Assembly (NCBI RefSeq): GCF_020630935.1
Contig: NZ_JAHDIG010000013.1
Span: forward strand, 1-64,000
DNA: 64,000 nt
Direction: 5' to 3'
DNA from: Bernardetia sp.
GTDB lineage: Bacteria; Bacteroidota; Bacteroidia; Cytophagales; Bernardetiaceae
The notes beneath the pieces were generated by a model. The model did not search any database and had not been told where the DNA came from. It was given only the letters and a program-made list of their open reading frames with translations. A program made the position numbers and the translations under genes. Positions 1 through 9,186 of this stretch are shown here, piece after piece. Positions within the stretch are counted from its first letter, which is position 1; each line of letters opens with the position of its first letter.

Positions 1-8
1 TTATTTTA

Positions 9-626
9 CTAGACAGCATGTTCTTCTATAATTTGGATAACATCTTCTAAAATAGCACGAGTTCTTTTTCTCATAGAATTAATGCCATAAATTATAAATC
101 CAATAGATACGCACGTACAAAGAGGAAAGTATATGTAGGAGAAAATATTTTTATCATCTGAAAAAAATCGTTGAAAATTTGTACTTTCAGCCATTCCAAT
201 TAGCTCTACAATATTTCCTATCGCAAAAGCAGTAAAAATACTAAAGACACAAAGTAATAATATTGTTGATATAAATGGTATACTAATACTGACTCTTATT
301 TGTCCATCTTTAGCTTTTATGATGCCTTTTAGTTTGGCTGAATCTTTTGAAAACATGGATACACTCCTAAAATAAGCCTTACCTTCTGATTTAAAATAAT
401 AGACTATTGAGTTTTTACGTATTTTCCTACCCTTCAAAGAATTACTTGGCACTTGGTAATTTATCTTTGAAGTAAAACGAAACAATTTGAGATAAAAAAC
501 AGGCAGAACAAATGATGATATGAGTATAACTTCTACAATACTAAGTAAAATCAAAGTAGCAGCAGAAAAAAATATTCCTACAAATAAATTAATCTCTTTT
601 AGTGGCTCAAAAATATCTAGTATCAT
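9..626 (-). CDS. hypothetical membrane protein
   Basis: A 205-residue protein of no family I recognise. Hydrophobic stretches at about residues 12-48, 115-142 and 160-182 suggest three or four membrane segments, and the basic stretch RKRTR near residue 187 follows the last one. The middle (about 50-110) is polar and basic and probably cytoplasmic. The gene ends 9 bases from the window edge and starts 27 bases after the stop of the PolX gene on the same strand, so the two may be cotranscribed. Function unknown. Confidence 0.6.
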   Translation of the reverse strand: MILDIFEPLKEINLFVGIFFSAATLILLSIVEVILISSFVLPVFYLKLFRFTSKINYQVPSNSLKGRKIRKNSIVYYFKSEGKAYFRSVSMFSKDSAKLKGIIKAKDGQIRVSISIPFISTILLLCVFSIFTAFAIGNIVELIGMAESTNFQRFFSDDKNIFSYIYFPLCTCVSIGFIIYGINSMRKRTRAILEDVIQIIEEHAV

Positions 627-652
627 ATATCAAATACGTTAAATTTTAATTA

Positions 653-2368
653 TCACTTACTCTCAATCCAACTCTCAAACTCCTCCACAGAAAGTGTATT
701 GAGGGTTTTAGATTTTAGAAGTCCTCCTTTTTGAGCTACTTTTACGCCCCAGTTGCTGTCTTTTAGACCTTCGGTAGAATGTGCATCTGGACTGATACAG
801 AGCCACACCTTTTTTTGCATTGCATAATCAATCCATTTCCAATCCAAATCTAAGCGATACGGATTTGCATTTATTTCAATCGCTACATTGCATTCTGCAC
901 AAGCATCAATGATTTTTTTGTGGTCTATTGGGTAGCCTTCACGTCTTAAAAGTAGTCTTCCTGTGGGGTGTCCTAAGATTTTTGTATATGGATTTTGAAT
1001 GGCTTTTAAAAGACGTTCAGTTGCTTTTTCTTCACTCATTCCTAGTGTAGAATGCACAGAAGCAATCACTACTTCAAAGCCTTTGAGCGTATTTTCATCA
1101 TAATCCAAACTTCCATCATTCAAAATATCGGATTCTATTCCTTTGAAGATACGGAAAGGAGCTAGTTTTTGATTCAAGATTTCTATTTCTTCCCACTGTT
1201 TTTCTACTCGTTCTTTGTTCAAGCCGTTAGCATAAAAAGCAGATTGTGAGTGGTCAGAAATTACTAGATACGAATGCCCTAACTCTTGGGCTGCTAAAGC
1301 CATTTGTTCGATGCTGTTTTGTCCGTCGCTGTACGTAGAATGGTTGTGGATTGTTCCCTTTAAGTCTTGCAGCTCTAAAAGTTCAGATTGCGAATTTTCT
1401 TTTATCCATTTCCATTCGCTATTATTATTTTCTCTTCCATTTCGGAGAGGTGCAGGAATAAATTTTGCTCCTATCTTTTTATAAATCTCTTCTTCTGACT
1501 CTGATTTTTGATATGAATATTCAAGTAAAGAAACTTCTTCGTTTACTGCATTTTTTTCAGCATAATTGAGGTGCGAAGTAGAAGCCGATTCTCTCAACAG
1601 TTTCCCATAAAAACTTTCTTTATCTGTAAAATGAATTTCTATATTCAAATCAACTTCATCAAAATTTCCTTTCCAAAGAAACGGCGAGCTTTGTTTTTTA
1701 TCTTGACTAATTCCGTCCAAATCATTTAAAAACTCAAAGGCTTCTTTAGTAGTTTTTTCTTTTTTCAGAATAGCCACAAAAGAAATAGTATCAATAACAG
1801 GTTCGTGCCTTCTGCCTTGTCCTGCTACATTTATTTTTTCTATAAAATCTTGTTTTTCTAAGTTTTGAATAATATAATCTGAATACTGAAAAGCTACATT
1901 GATTCGATGTTTCCCCTCTTGTTTTTCTAAAAACTTTATCTGACTAGCAATATTTTCAGCTGTTTTCTTACCAAAGCCTTTTGTTTTTTCTAGTGAGCCA
2001 TCTTGTGTAGCTTCGTAGAGGTCTTTTGTAGTTTCAATGTCTAATTCTTGCCAAATTACACGAATTTTCTTTGCTCCTAAGCCTTTAATATTGAGCATTT
2101 CAAAAACTCCTGTGGGTGTTTGTGCTGTAAGGTCATCTAATTCCTTAAAACTTCCATTTTCTAAAAGAGAAAATATTTTCTCACTCATATTTTGACTAAA
2201 ACCTAACTCTACAAGCTGTTTTTGAGAGAGTTCGGCAGCCACTTCATTCAGATTTTCTAAACGTGTTGCTGTTCCTGTATAAGAACGAACCTTAAAGGAA
2301 TTTTCATTGTGGAGTTCTAAAAGTGAACCTGTCAGTTTGAAGGCTTGAGCGAGCTGTTTGTTAGTCAT
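653..2368 (-). CDS. PolX-family protein with PHP domain, degraded polymerase site
   Basis: 571 residues, the usual length of bacterial PolX (family X polymerase plus PHP phosphoesterase). An N-terminal 8-kDa-like region is followed by helix-hairpin-helix segments (about 93-145, with GLGAKK and GFGKKT), a nucleotidyltransferase region (about 175-310) and a C-terminal PHP domain from about 338 that keeps the metal motifs HNHSTYSDG, SDHS, HST, GHPTG and PDAHS. In the polymerase region the usual GSYRRG...GDID motif reads GQGRRH...VIDTIS, so the nucleotide-binding Gly-Ser and the second catalytic Asp are not conserved, and the FTGS-type motif is also altered. I infer that the PHP nuclease is active and polymerization is weak or lost. 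Family knowledge links PolX to base excision and gap repair. Confidence 0.85.
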   Translation of the reverse strand: MTNKQLAQAFKLTGSLLELHNENSFKVRSYTGTATRLENLNEVAAELSQKQLVELGFSQNMSEKIFSLLENGSFKELDDLTAQTPTGVFEMLNIKGLGAKKIRVIWQELDIETTKDLYEATQDGSLEKTKGFGKKTAENIASQIKFLEKQEGKHRINVAFQYSDYIIQNLEKQDFIEKINVAGQGRRHEPVIDTISFVAILKKEKTTKEAFEFLNDLDGISQDKKQSSPFLWKGNFDEVDLNIEIHFTDKESFYGKLLRESASTSHLNYAEKNAVNEEVSLLEYSYQKSESEEEIYKKIGAKFIPAPLRNGRENNNSEWKWIKENSQSELLELQDLKGTIHNHSTYSDGQNSIEQMALAAQELGHSYLVISDHSQSAFYANGLNKERVEKQWEEIEILNQKLAPFRIFKGIESDILNDGSLDYDENTLKGFEVVIASVHSTLGMSEEKATERLLKAIQNPYTKILGHPTGRLLLRREGYPIDHKKIIDACAECNVAIEINANPYRLDLDWKWIDYAMQKKVWLCISPDAHSTEGLKDSNWGVKVAQKGGLLKSKTLNTLSVEEFESWIESK

Positions 2369-2410
2369 TTTGCTGGTAGAAATTAGAATCGTCGATTTTT
2401 ATGCAATATA

Positions 2411-4567
2411 TCAACTTTCTAATTTGAAACCTATTAGGAGCATATCATCTATTTGCTTATGAAATCCTTTCCATGTATTGATCACCTCTTCTACTTTTTG
2501 TTCCTGCTCTGTAAATGGAGCTTCCTGTATTTCTGTAAGCAGTTGGTAGAGACGACGAGGCATAAACTTTTTATTTCGCTCTCCCCCAAACTGATCTTGT
2601 ATTCCATCAGAATAAAGATAGAAAGTAGTTGGTTTATCTATAAATACTTTATGCAACTTAAACTTTTGTCCTTTAAAATAATCTGTTGCTCCTCCAATGA
2701 TTATTTTATCTCCTTTTATTTTATGCATTTCTCCTTGCTGAAAATAAACAAGAGGTTGTTTAGCTCCTGCATATTCTAAAAAGGGTTTTTCTACAGAAAG
2801 ATTGATTCGGCAAATGGCAATATCCATTCCGTCTCTGTTTGTACCACTCTTTTGCTTTAAGGCTCTAGTAATTTCTAATCGGAGTGTATTAAGTATTTCA
2901 TCTGGATGAAGAATGTTTTTAGCATGAATAATTTGATGTAGTAAATCATTTCCTATTAAAGACATAAATGCACCAGGAACACCATGTCCAGTACAATCTA
3001 CTGAAGCGATAAAGATATCTTGTTCTTTTTTAGAATAAAAGTAAAAATCTCCAGAAACGACATCTTTAGGTCGGAAGAAAATCATACTCTTTGGCAAATT
3101 TTCTTTTATCTCTGAAAGACTTGGTAATATAGCTCCTTGAATTTGCTGAGCGTAAGTAATACTAGATAAAATATCTTGATTCTTTTTTTCTATGAGTATG
3201 TTTTGTTCATTTAGCCTTTCTAAGTTTACTGAAAGCTCTTCATTTACTACATTGAGTTCTTCTGTACGTTCTTCTACCTTTTCTTCTAACCTCTTGTTTT
3301 GAGTTTCTACAAACTTTCTGTGTTCTTCAGAGGTTTTGAGCAGCTCTGCTTGTATGAACTCTTTCTCTCTTCGTATAATATTCATTCTATCTCCTAAAGC
3401 TAAAGAGAACATCCAAACCTCTAAGGCTACCCCAAAATATAAAGCATTGCGAGTATATGGATTAAAAGGAATAACACCAAATAAAACAAAGAAAAAAGTA
3501 AAAACTCCTGTAATCATAAAAGTCCAGCCTAAAGCATAAAAACGGGCTTGTTTATCTCCTTTGAAGGCATAATAATAAGCAGTAACTAAGCAAGTAGCAT
3601 AGAGCAATAATATACATCCTTGGAAAGGAGCAACAGTATCCACCAATTCTACTCCAAATAAGGTAAGGAGAGGAAATACACCAGATATAATTACAAGTTC
3701 TGCTATAATAATTTGCCTAACTATTTTTCCTTTTGAACTACTAAGATTTAAGTATTTAATACAGAAAATCCCTATAAATAAATACACAAAAGGATGCCAA
3801 AACAAAAAGTAATTATTCCACCATTTCTTATCAATAAAGCCAATATTTATATCTTGAATGAAAGGATAACCATTGGCGTAGGTCATTGATATAGACATTA
3901 GTAGTAAATATCCAATATAATATACATATATAATGTCTTTAGTAGAGAGATATATGAAAGCATTATAGAGAATCATGATTATCATAATTCCTAAGAACCC
4001 TGCCGTAAGAAAATCATTTTTTGTCTTGTTTTTGTAAAGAGCAGGTAATGTTCCAATTTGAAGAGGTAACTCAAAGGTTAGAGCTTCTTCAACTCTCAAG
4101 TAATAAGTGTTTTGGGTCTGATAAGTTGGCTTAGTTGTAGTAAGTGGAAACCAAAATAAATTTACGTCTACCAATTTAGATTGCTCTGGGCGAAATGTAC
4201 CTGTTTGTGCAACTAATGAATAATTTGAAGAGCTATCAAGAGCAAAAAAATCTATATATCTTGCATAGGTACTACCAGCTTCTAGCCAAAGTTTGTCATT
4301 AGTGAGGTTATTGACAGTAATCTTAAACCAAAATGCACTACGAGTTGCTGCATAAGTAAATACTTTTTTATTATTTAATTTGAACTGCTGCTGATATGCA
4401 TCTGATAATACATCATTTATGGTAAGTGTTCCTGTTTTGTCTTCTAAAAACTCTATTGTTTCTCCTATTACCATAATTTCCTTTGCATCTTCAAACTGAA
4501 TAACTCTATCTTGAGCAAACAAAACTATTGGTATAAAAACAAAAAAAAGTATATAAAAGTATTTCAT
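2411..4567 (-). CDS. 7TM-DISM sensor fused to SpoIIE PP2C-type phosphatase
   Basis: 718 residues. A signal peptide (1-18, ending LFAQ) precedes an extracellular 7TMR-DISMED2-like beta domain (about 40-165), a seven-helix 7TMR-DISM membrane domain (about 185-390), a coiled coil (about 395-475) and a SpoIIE/RsbU phosphatase domain (about 490-718). The phosphatase keeps SGDFYF, DCTGHGVPGAFMS, DGMD, YSDGIQDQ and a final DDMLLIG, so the metal-binding acids are present. It probably senses a periplasmic ligand and dephosphorylates a STAS-type protein in the cytoplasm; the target is not adjacent. Two more SpoIIE phosphatases lie at 40180 and 44955. A CAAAGGTA (minus-strand TACCTTTG) at 4578-4585 could be its -7 box, but would give a nearly leaderless mRNA. 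Confidence 0.9.
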   Translation of the reverse strand: MKYFYILFFVFIPIVLFAQDRVIQFEDAKEIMVIGETIEFLEDKTGTLTINDVLSDAYQQQFKLNNKKVFTYAATRSAFWFKITVNNLTNDKLWLEAGSTYARYIDFFALDSSSNYSLVAQTGTFRPEQSKLVDVNLFWFPLTTTKPTYQTQNTYYLRVEEALTFELPLQIGTLPALYKNKTKNDFLTAGFLGIMIIMILYNAFIYLSTKDIIYVYYIGYLLLMSISMTYANGYPFIQDINIGFIDKKWWNNYFLFWHPFVYLFIGIFCIKYLNLSSSKGKIVRQIIIAELVIISGVFPLLTLFGVELVDTVAPFQGCILLLYATCLVTAYYYAFKGDKQARFYALGWTFMITGVFTFFFVLFGVIPFNPYTRNALYFGVALEVWMFSLALGDRMNIIRREKEFIQAELLKTSEEHRKFVETQNKRLEEKVEERTEELNVVNEELSVNLERLNEQNILIEKKNQDILSSITYAQQIQGAILPSLSEIKENLPKSMIFFRPKDVVSGDFYFYSKKEQDIFIASVDCTGHGVPGAFMSLIGNDLLHQIIHAKNILHPDEILNTLRLEITRALKQKSGTNRDGMDIAICRINLSVEKPFLEYAGAKQPLVYFQQGEMHKIKGDKIIIGGATDYFKGQKFKLHKVFIDKPTTFYLYSDGIQDQFGGERNKKFMPRRLYQLLTEIQEAPFTEQEQKVEEVINTWKGFHKQIDDMLLIGFKLES

Positions 4568-4925
4568 TTTTTTAGTGCAAAGGTATTAATTTTGATAAGT
4601 GAATTTTAACTTTCAAATAACTTAGACGAGCTCAAACTAAATTTAATATTTTTACTATTAAAAGCCAAGTTTAAAACTATAACATAGTATGTTTTTTAGG
4701 AAAAAATGTTAGCTTTAGATTTAGAGCTTGTTTAAAATTAGTTCTTTGAGCTACAAATGATAAATTTTAGCCTATATCTGTGTTATTTTTTCGTCAAATA
4801 GTTTGCTATTCTCCTTAAAAATACCTTGATGAGTCAAAAAATTTCTTATTTTCACTAGATGTAAAATGAAAAATTTAAACAAGCCTTAAATTAATTCAAA
4901 TTTCAAACTTATACTACTTAGACTA
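4568..4925. other. 358-bp intergenic region between divergent genes
   Basis: AT-rich spacer between the divergently transcribed 7TM-DISM phosphatase gene and the membrane operon at 4926. No ORF is convincing. It holds the inverted-repeat element listed at 4726-4884, and promoters for both flanking genes should lie here. Confidence 0.6.
4726..4884. repeat. MITE-like element with terminal inverted repeats
   Basis: The 14-base sequence GCTTGTTTAAAATT at 4726-4739 recurs in inverted orientation as AAATTTAAACAAGC at 4871-4884 (12-13 of 14 positions match). The ends bound 159 bp of AT-rich non-coding DNA. The ends resemble, from memory, terminal repeats of some IS5-group insertion sequences, so a miniature non-autonomous element is plausible. 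I see no clear target-site duplication and no second copy in the window. Confidence 0.4.
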
Positions 4926-6080
4926 ATGAAAAATAGAAAGCTACTGCTCATATCATTTCTTTTAGTATTTATTATTCCTACTGTATCTTCTTATATAAAA
5001 TGGGGTGGCATGCCCCCTGGGTATGGTTTTTTTCCTGCACAAAAAGTTGTTACAGACCCTCCTTTCAACCTTACTTATTTTATATTAGCTAGTATCGTTG
5101 CTGTTATAATTTTACTCTTTCTTCTTTTTCCAAGGATTTTTGGTTTTAAAAAATATACACCTATAACTCCCCCTCCTCCTAAAGTAAGTTATCCAAAATG
5201 GTTTTATCCAGCAGTAGTGATTACACTTATAAGCTGGTTCTTGATGTGGGCAAGAATAAAAATTTTATATCCTATAGAACATTTTACCTTCGTTCCTCTT
5301 TGGTGGGGGTTTATTTTTGTTTTAGATGGAATAGTTTATAAGAGAAATGGTGGTGTATCTTTGATTTCATCTAAACCCAATACAATGAAACTACTGGCTG
5401 TAAGCTCTGCATTCAGTTGGTTTGTATTTGAATATTTGAATTTTTTTGTCCTAGAAAATTGGTATTACCCTAACAATAAAGTCCTAACCAACTTTGGAAA
5501 TATCTCTTGGCAACTCTTGTCTTACACTACTGTTCTTCCAGCCATTTTTGAGTGGTATTCACTTCTAAAAACTTTTAAAGGCATCAATAACTACTACAAA
5601 AAAGGACCTTCTATCAAACCATCAAATCTAGTACAATGGGTGCTTCTCATATTAGGTTTTATACTTTTGTTATTGATGGGCTACTTCCCTTTCATTCTCT
5701 TTTGGGTTCTTTGGGTGTCTTTAGTTCCTGTTTTAGTTCCAGCTATGAGTATATCTAAGCTTTGGAATCCTTTTACTGCTATATCGGAAAAGGGAGATTG
5801 GTCGTTTGTAATTTTGATTGCAATCGCTACTGTTGTTAATGGTTTTTTCTGGGAGTTTTGGAATTTTGGAAGTGAGTGGTTTCACGATTATGCTCCTACT
5901 AATCCTAACTACTGGAAATATGCAATTCCTTACTTAGATAAATTTCATATTTTCTCTGAAATGCCTGTACTTGGCTACTTTGGCTATTTATTTTTTGGTA
6001 ACGTGTGTTGGGTACTGTGGTTAGTTGTAGCTTATCTTGTCGGATTTGACCCTTCTATAAAATTAAAAAATCAAGATTAA
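4926..6080 (+). CDS. polytopic membrane protein, unknown family
   Basis: 384 residues, very hydrophobic, with about nine predicted membrane helices. The first helix (5-22) is followed by an extracytoplasmic loop (MPPGYGFFPAQ), a second helix (48-68) and a proline-rich cytoplasmic link (TPPPPK). The rest alternates helices and aromatic-rich loops such as WEFWNFGSEWFHDY. No enzyme motif is recognised. The stop is 6 bases before the next start, so it forms an operon with the DUF1361 gene and may act with it in the membrane. Confidence 0.7.
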   Translation: MKNRKLLLISFLLVFIIPTVSSYIKWGGMPPGYGFFPAQKVVTDPPFNLTYFILASIVAVIILLFLLFPRIFGFKKYTPITPPPPKVSYPKWFYPAVVITLISWFLMWARIKILYPIEHFTFVPLWWGFIFVLDGIVYKRNGGVSLISSKPNTMKLLAVSSAFSWFVFEYLNFFVLENWYYPNNKVLTNFGNISWQLLSYTTVLPAIFEWYSLLKTFKGINNYYKKGPSIKPSNLVQWVLLILGFILLLLMGYFPFILFWVLWVSLVPVLVPAMSISKLWNPFTAISEKGDWSFVILIAIATVVNGFFWEFWNFGSEWFHDYAPTNPNYWKYAIPYLDKFHIFSEMPVLGYFGYLFFGNVCWVLWLVVAYLVGFDPSIKLKNQD

Positions 6081-6086
6081 TAATTT

Positions 6087-6734
6087 ATGGTTATGGCTTC
6101 TAACAAAAAGAAATATCTCACTACACTTCTTATCTCAACAATTTTGTCAGTTGGAATACTTTTCGTTCGCAATTTGGTAGAAAATAATTCTAACTACAAC
6201 TTTTTGCTTTGGAATTTATTTTTAGGATTTATTCCTTTTGGAGTAGTTTTGCTAATTGATATTTTCTACCAAAAATTAAATACAATCCTTATTGTCTTAG
6301 GTGTTTGTCTTTGGCTTCTTTTCTATCCAAATGCTCCCTATATGATTAGTGATTTGATTCATGTAGATAAAAATAGTTCTGTTGTGTTATATGATACACT
6401 TATTATTTTTTCACTTTCTATTCTGTCTCTCTTTTATGGGTTCTATTCTTTAAAGTTAGTATATGAAATCTTAGTCAAATGGAAAAGCAAAAAGATTGCA
6501 AACTTTCTTATCAGTTTCTGTATTGTCTTGAGTAGCTTTGGAATTTACTTAGGTAGAATACTACGACTTAATTCTTGGGACGTATTTACTAAGCCTATCC
6601 AAACAGCAATTACTATTTTTGAACATCTTTTTCCAGTTACGAAAAATCCTGTTACTTATTTAGTAATTTTTCTCTTCAGTTTTGTACAGTTTATGGTATG
6701 GTTTCTTATTAAAGACTTCAAGTATGTAGAATAG
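6087..6734 (+). CDS. DUF1361 domain membrane protein
   Basis: 215 residues with six to seven membrane helices. It carries the DUF1361 hallmarks FLLWNLFLGFIPF (about 39-51), LWLLFYPNAPYMISDLIH (about 76-93) and FGIYLGRILRLNSWD (about 149-163). The family function is unknown. A second Met at residue 3 is an alternative start. It is the second gene of the operon begun at 4926. Confidence 0.85.
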   Translation: MVMASNKKKYLTTLLISTILSVGILFVRNLVENNSNYNFLLWNLFLGFIPFGVVLLIDIFYQKLNTILIVLGVCLWLLFYPNAPYMISDLIHVDKNSSVVLYDTLIIFSLSILSLFYGFYSLKLVYEILVKWKSKKIANFLISFCIVLSSFGIYLGRILRLNSWDVFTKPIQTAITIFEHLFPVTKNPVTYLVIFLFSFVQFMVWFLIKDFKYVE

Positions 6735-6917
6735 ATTTTACACTTTCATAATATTTTATTTTTATAAATTTTGAGATGTAAAAAATAAGTGAAAGTTATA
6801 GGTACTAACATTGGCAAGATTTTTTCCTTACTGTTTTGTGTATTTTTATACTTTAGACATTTAGTGTTAAACCTATCTTCATACCAATTACCTTTTTAAC
6901 TTGCCAGATAACGTTTT

Positions 6918-7727
6918 ATGAAAACTCGTTTTACTTCTACTCACATTTTTTCTTTTTTTCTTTCTGCCTTTGGAATAGCTATCATTATCTTAGGAAGTGG
7001 TTTTTTTCCTGCTTCGTTAGATAAAGAATACACTCATTCTACCCATTATTTTGCCAAGACACAACAAGACACCACAGGAATGGTCTTGGTAAAAGGAAGT
7101 ATTTTCAATATGGGCAGCACTACTTTTGAAAATGAAATGCCTATCCATGAAGTGGAACTAGATGATTTCTATATGGGTAGGTATGAAGTTACTGTCAAAG
7201 AATACAGAGCTTTTTGTGAGGCAACAGGCAGAGATATGCCTAAAGAACCAATGTGGGGCTGGGACGATAATCACCCTATTGTTGGAGTAACATGGGATGA
7301 TGCTAATCAATATGCTGAATGGGCTGGAAAACGCCTTCCTACAGAAGCTGAGTGGGAATATGCAGCACGAGGAGGACTAAAAACAAATCATTATACATAT
7401 TCAGGAGCAAATTATGCTGAAGTTGTGGGCTGGTATGAAAGAAACTCTGTTGAGATGGTACAACCAGTAGGGTTGAAAAAACCAAATGAATTAGGTATTT
7501 ATGATATGTCTGGAAACGTATGGGAGTGGTGTTACGACCATTATGGACGTTATCAGCAGCATCGTCAGAAAAATCCTAAAGGAGTTCCACAAGGCTTGAA
7601 TCGTTCTATCAGAGGAGGCAGTTGGTTTGGAAACAAAGGAAATCTACGTATTGCCAACCGTTATTACAATCCACAAGGTTTTGGAAGCAATTTGATTGGT
7701 TTTAGAGTAGCAATGGATGCTAAATAA
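6918..7727 (+). CDS. formylglycine-generating-enzyme-fold (SUMF1) protein without catalytic cysteines
   Basis: 269 residues. A signal peptide or membrane anchor (about 8-30) precedes a complete FGE-sulfatase/SUMF1 domain (about 54-266) with GMVLVKGSIFNMGS, YEVTVKEY, GVTWDDANQYAEWAGKRLPTEAEWEYAARGG-type core (read in parts), GNVWEWC and RSIRGGSW. True formylglycine-generating enzymes have a Cys pair shortly after the RGGSW motif; here that stretch is FGNKGNLRIANRYY with no Cys. It is therefore probably not a sulfatase activator but a structural or binding member, as in the gliding-motility lipoproteins GldJ/GldK. It stands alone in transcription, with opposite-strand genes downstream. Confidence 0.85.
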   Translation: MKTRFTSTHIFSFFLSAFGIAIIILGSGFFPASLDKEYTHSTHYFAKTQQDTTGMVLVKGSIFNMGSTTFENEMPIHEVELDDFYMGRYEVTVKEYRAFCEATGRDMPKEPMWGWDDNHPIVGVTWDDANQYAEWAGKRLPTEAEWEYAARGGLKTNHYTYSGANYAEVVGWYERNSVEMVQPVGLKKPNELGIYDMSGNVWEWCYDHYGRYQQHRQKNPKGVPQGLNRSIRGGSWFGNKGNLRIANRYYNPQGFGSNLIGFRVAMDAK

Positions 7728-7803
7728 TGATTAATGGTAAATTGTGAATGATAAATGAAATTACGAAATCAACTCTATCACAAACACCAATTTATAATTT
7801 TAC

Positions 7804-9129
7804 TTATTCTCTAAGTTTGCTAAGTTCCCAATGAGCTGCATCTTCAAAAACACCTCGTTTGGCTTGTTCGAAGGCTTTTTCAGCTTCTCCATAGTTTTTG
7901 AGTCTTTTTTGTAATAATCCTAACAGAAAATAATATTTTGAGCGAGTTTCATTATCTAGTTTTGGAAATTTTTTGAGGGCTTGCTCTACAATTACTACTC
8001 CTTCTTTATCTTTAATAGTTTTATAATTTGCAATAGCCTCCAAAAAATATACTTCTTGCCTATTAGGCTCTAATTGTAAACATGAATCGGCTACTTTAAT
8101 GGCTTCATTATAACGTTTTTCATATACACAAAGGCGAGTAAGGTCATAATAGTAGGCTGCATCGTGTGATTTGTGTTCAGAAAATTTTATTTTTTGTCGA
8201 ATATGGTCTATAACTTCTGACCTATCCTCTTTTTGATGCTCTACCTTATTGAGAAAAACTTGTGCAGGAGAATAGTCAGTCTTGATAGTGAGGGCAGTTC
8301 GAAGATAGCGCATACTTTTATCAAAGTCGTACATAAAAAAATACACATAACCCAAATTGTAATAATACTTCGGAGCTGTGTTTTCTAGCTCTGTTTTCAA
8401 TCTTTTATCTTGTATTCTTGCATAGTAGGTTGCCATACCATCAAAGTCTTGCAAGCGAAAAGCACAACTGGTATAAATAAAAGCTGCTTTCTGAACAGGA
8501 TATGCATTTGAATTGGTCTTTTCTAAAATAGGTTTCGTCAGTTTTTGGGCATTTTCATACTCTGAATTTTGATAGAGAATATTTGCCAAAGCAAGTGCCA
8601 CAGGAGGAGGAATTTTTTCTATTTCTTGTGATTTGAAATACGTATCTGCATACGCCACAGTTTCTTTATCTATTTTCTGTGTAGCATCAGAAAGAACAAT
8701 AATTCTTGCCAAAATCGTATTTTTCTCCTCTTCTTGCGTACTTGGGACATGAAGAAGTGCTGTCTTATAATAAGCAAATGCCTGCTCTGCCGAATCTATT
8801 TTTTCATAAAGAAACCCTAATCTATAATTGGCTTCAAAATTAGTTTTATCTATTTTTATAGCCTCTTTATAAAGTTCAACTGCTTTTGGAACATTTTTGA
8901 GTTGCTCTAAATAAAAGCCTGTATAATAAAGTAACTCCGAATTTTTACTATCTGCATTGAGTGCTGACTTGAGCAACTCTAAGCCTTCCTTCGGATTTCC
9001 ATTTTGTGCCATCTCAACGGCTTTGTTGTAGGCTTCTGGCTGTGCTTGTAAAGAATTAGAGACAAAAAGTATGAAAAATAGCAAGCTATTTAGCATTAGA
9101 AATTGAACAGATAAACATTTACTTTTCAT
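7804..9129 (-). CDS. secreted tetratricopeptide-repeat protein
   Basis: 441 residues with a signal peptide (1-29, ending LQAQ) and TPR units along almost the full length, for example NSELLYYTGFYLEQL and NFEANYRLGFLYEK near the N terminus and RSKYYFLLGLLQKRL at the C terminus. TPR arrays mediate protein contacts; no enzymatic domain is visible, so a periplasmic scaffold is the best guess. It lies 57 bases downstream of the FAH-family gene on the same strand and may be cotranscribed with it. Confidence 0.8.
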   Translation of the reverse strand: MKSKCLSVQFLMLNSLLFFILFVSNSLQAQPEAYNKAVEMAQNGNPKEGLELLKSALNADSKNSELLYYTGFYLEQLKNVPKAVELYKEAIKIDKTNFEANYRLGFLYEKIDSAEQAFAYYKTALLHVPSTQEEEKNTILARIIVLSDATQKIDKETVAYADTYFKSQEIEKIPPPVALALANILYQNSEYENAQKLTKPILEKTNSNAYPVQKAAFIYTSCAFRLQDFDGMATYYARIQDKRLKTELENTAPKYYYNLGYVYFFMYDFDKSMRYLRTALTIKTDYSPAQVFLNKVEHQKEDRSEVIDHIRQKIKFSEHKSHDAAYYYDLTRLCVYEKRYNEAIKVADSCLQLEPNRQEVYFLEAIANYKTIKDKEGVVIVEQALKKFPKLDNETRSKYYFLLGLLQKRLKNYGEAEKAFEQAKRGVFEDAAHWELSKLRE

Positions 9130-9186
9130 ACTTTTTCAATCTTTTTTAACCGTCGTTGAGGTCAAGACTATCAACAAGGCTTTGTT

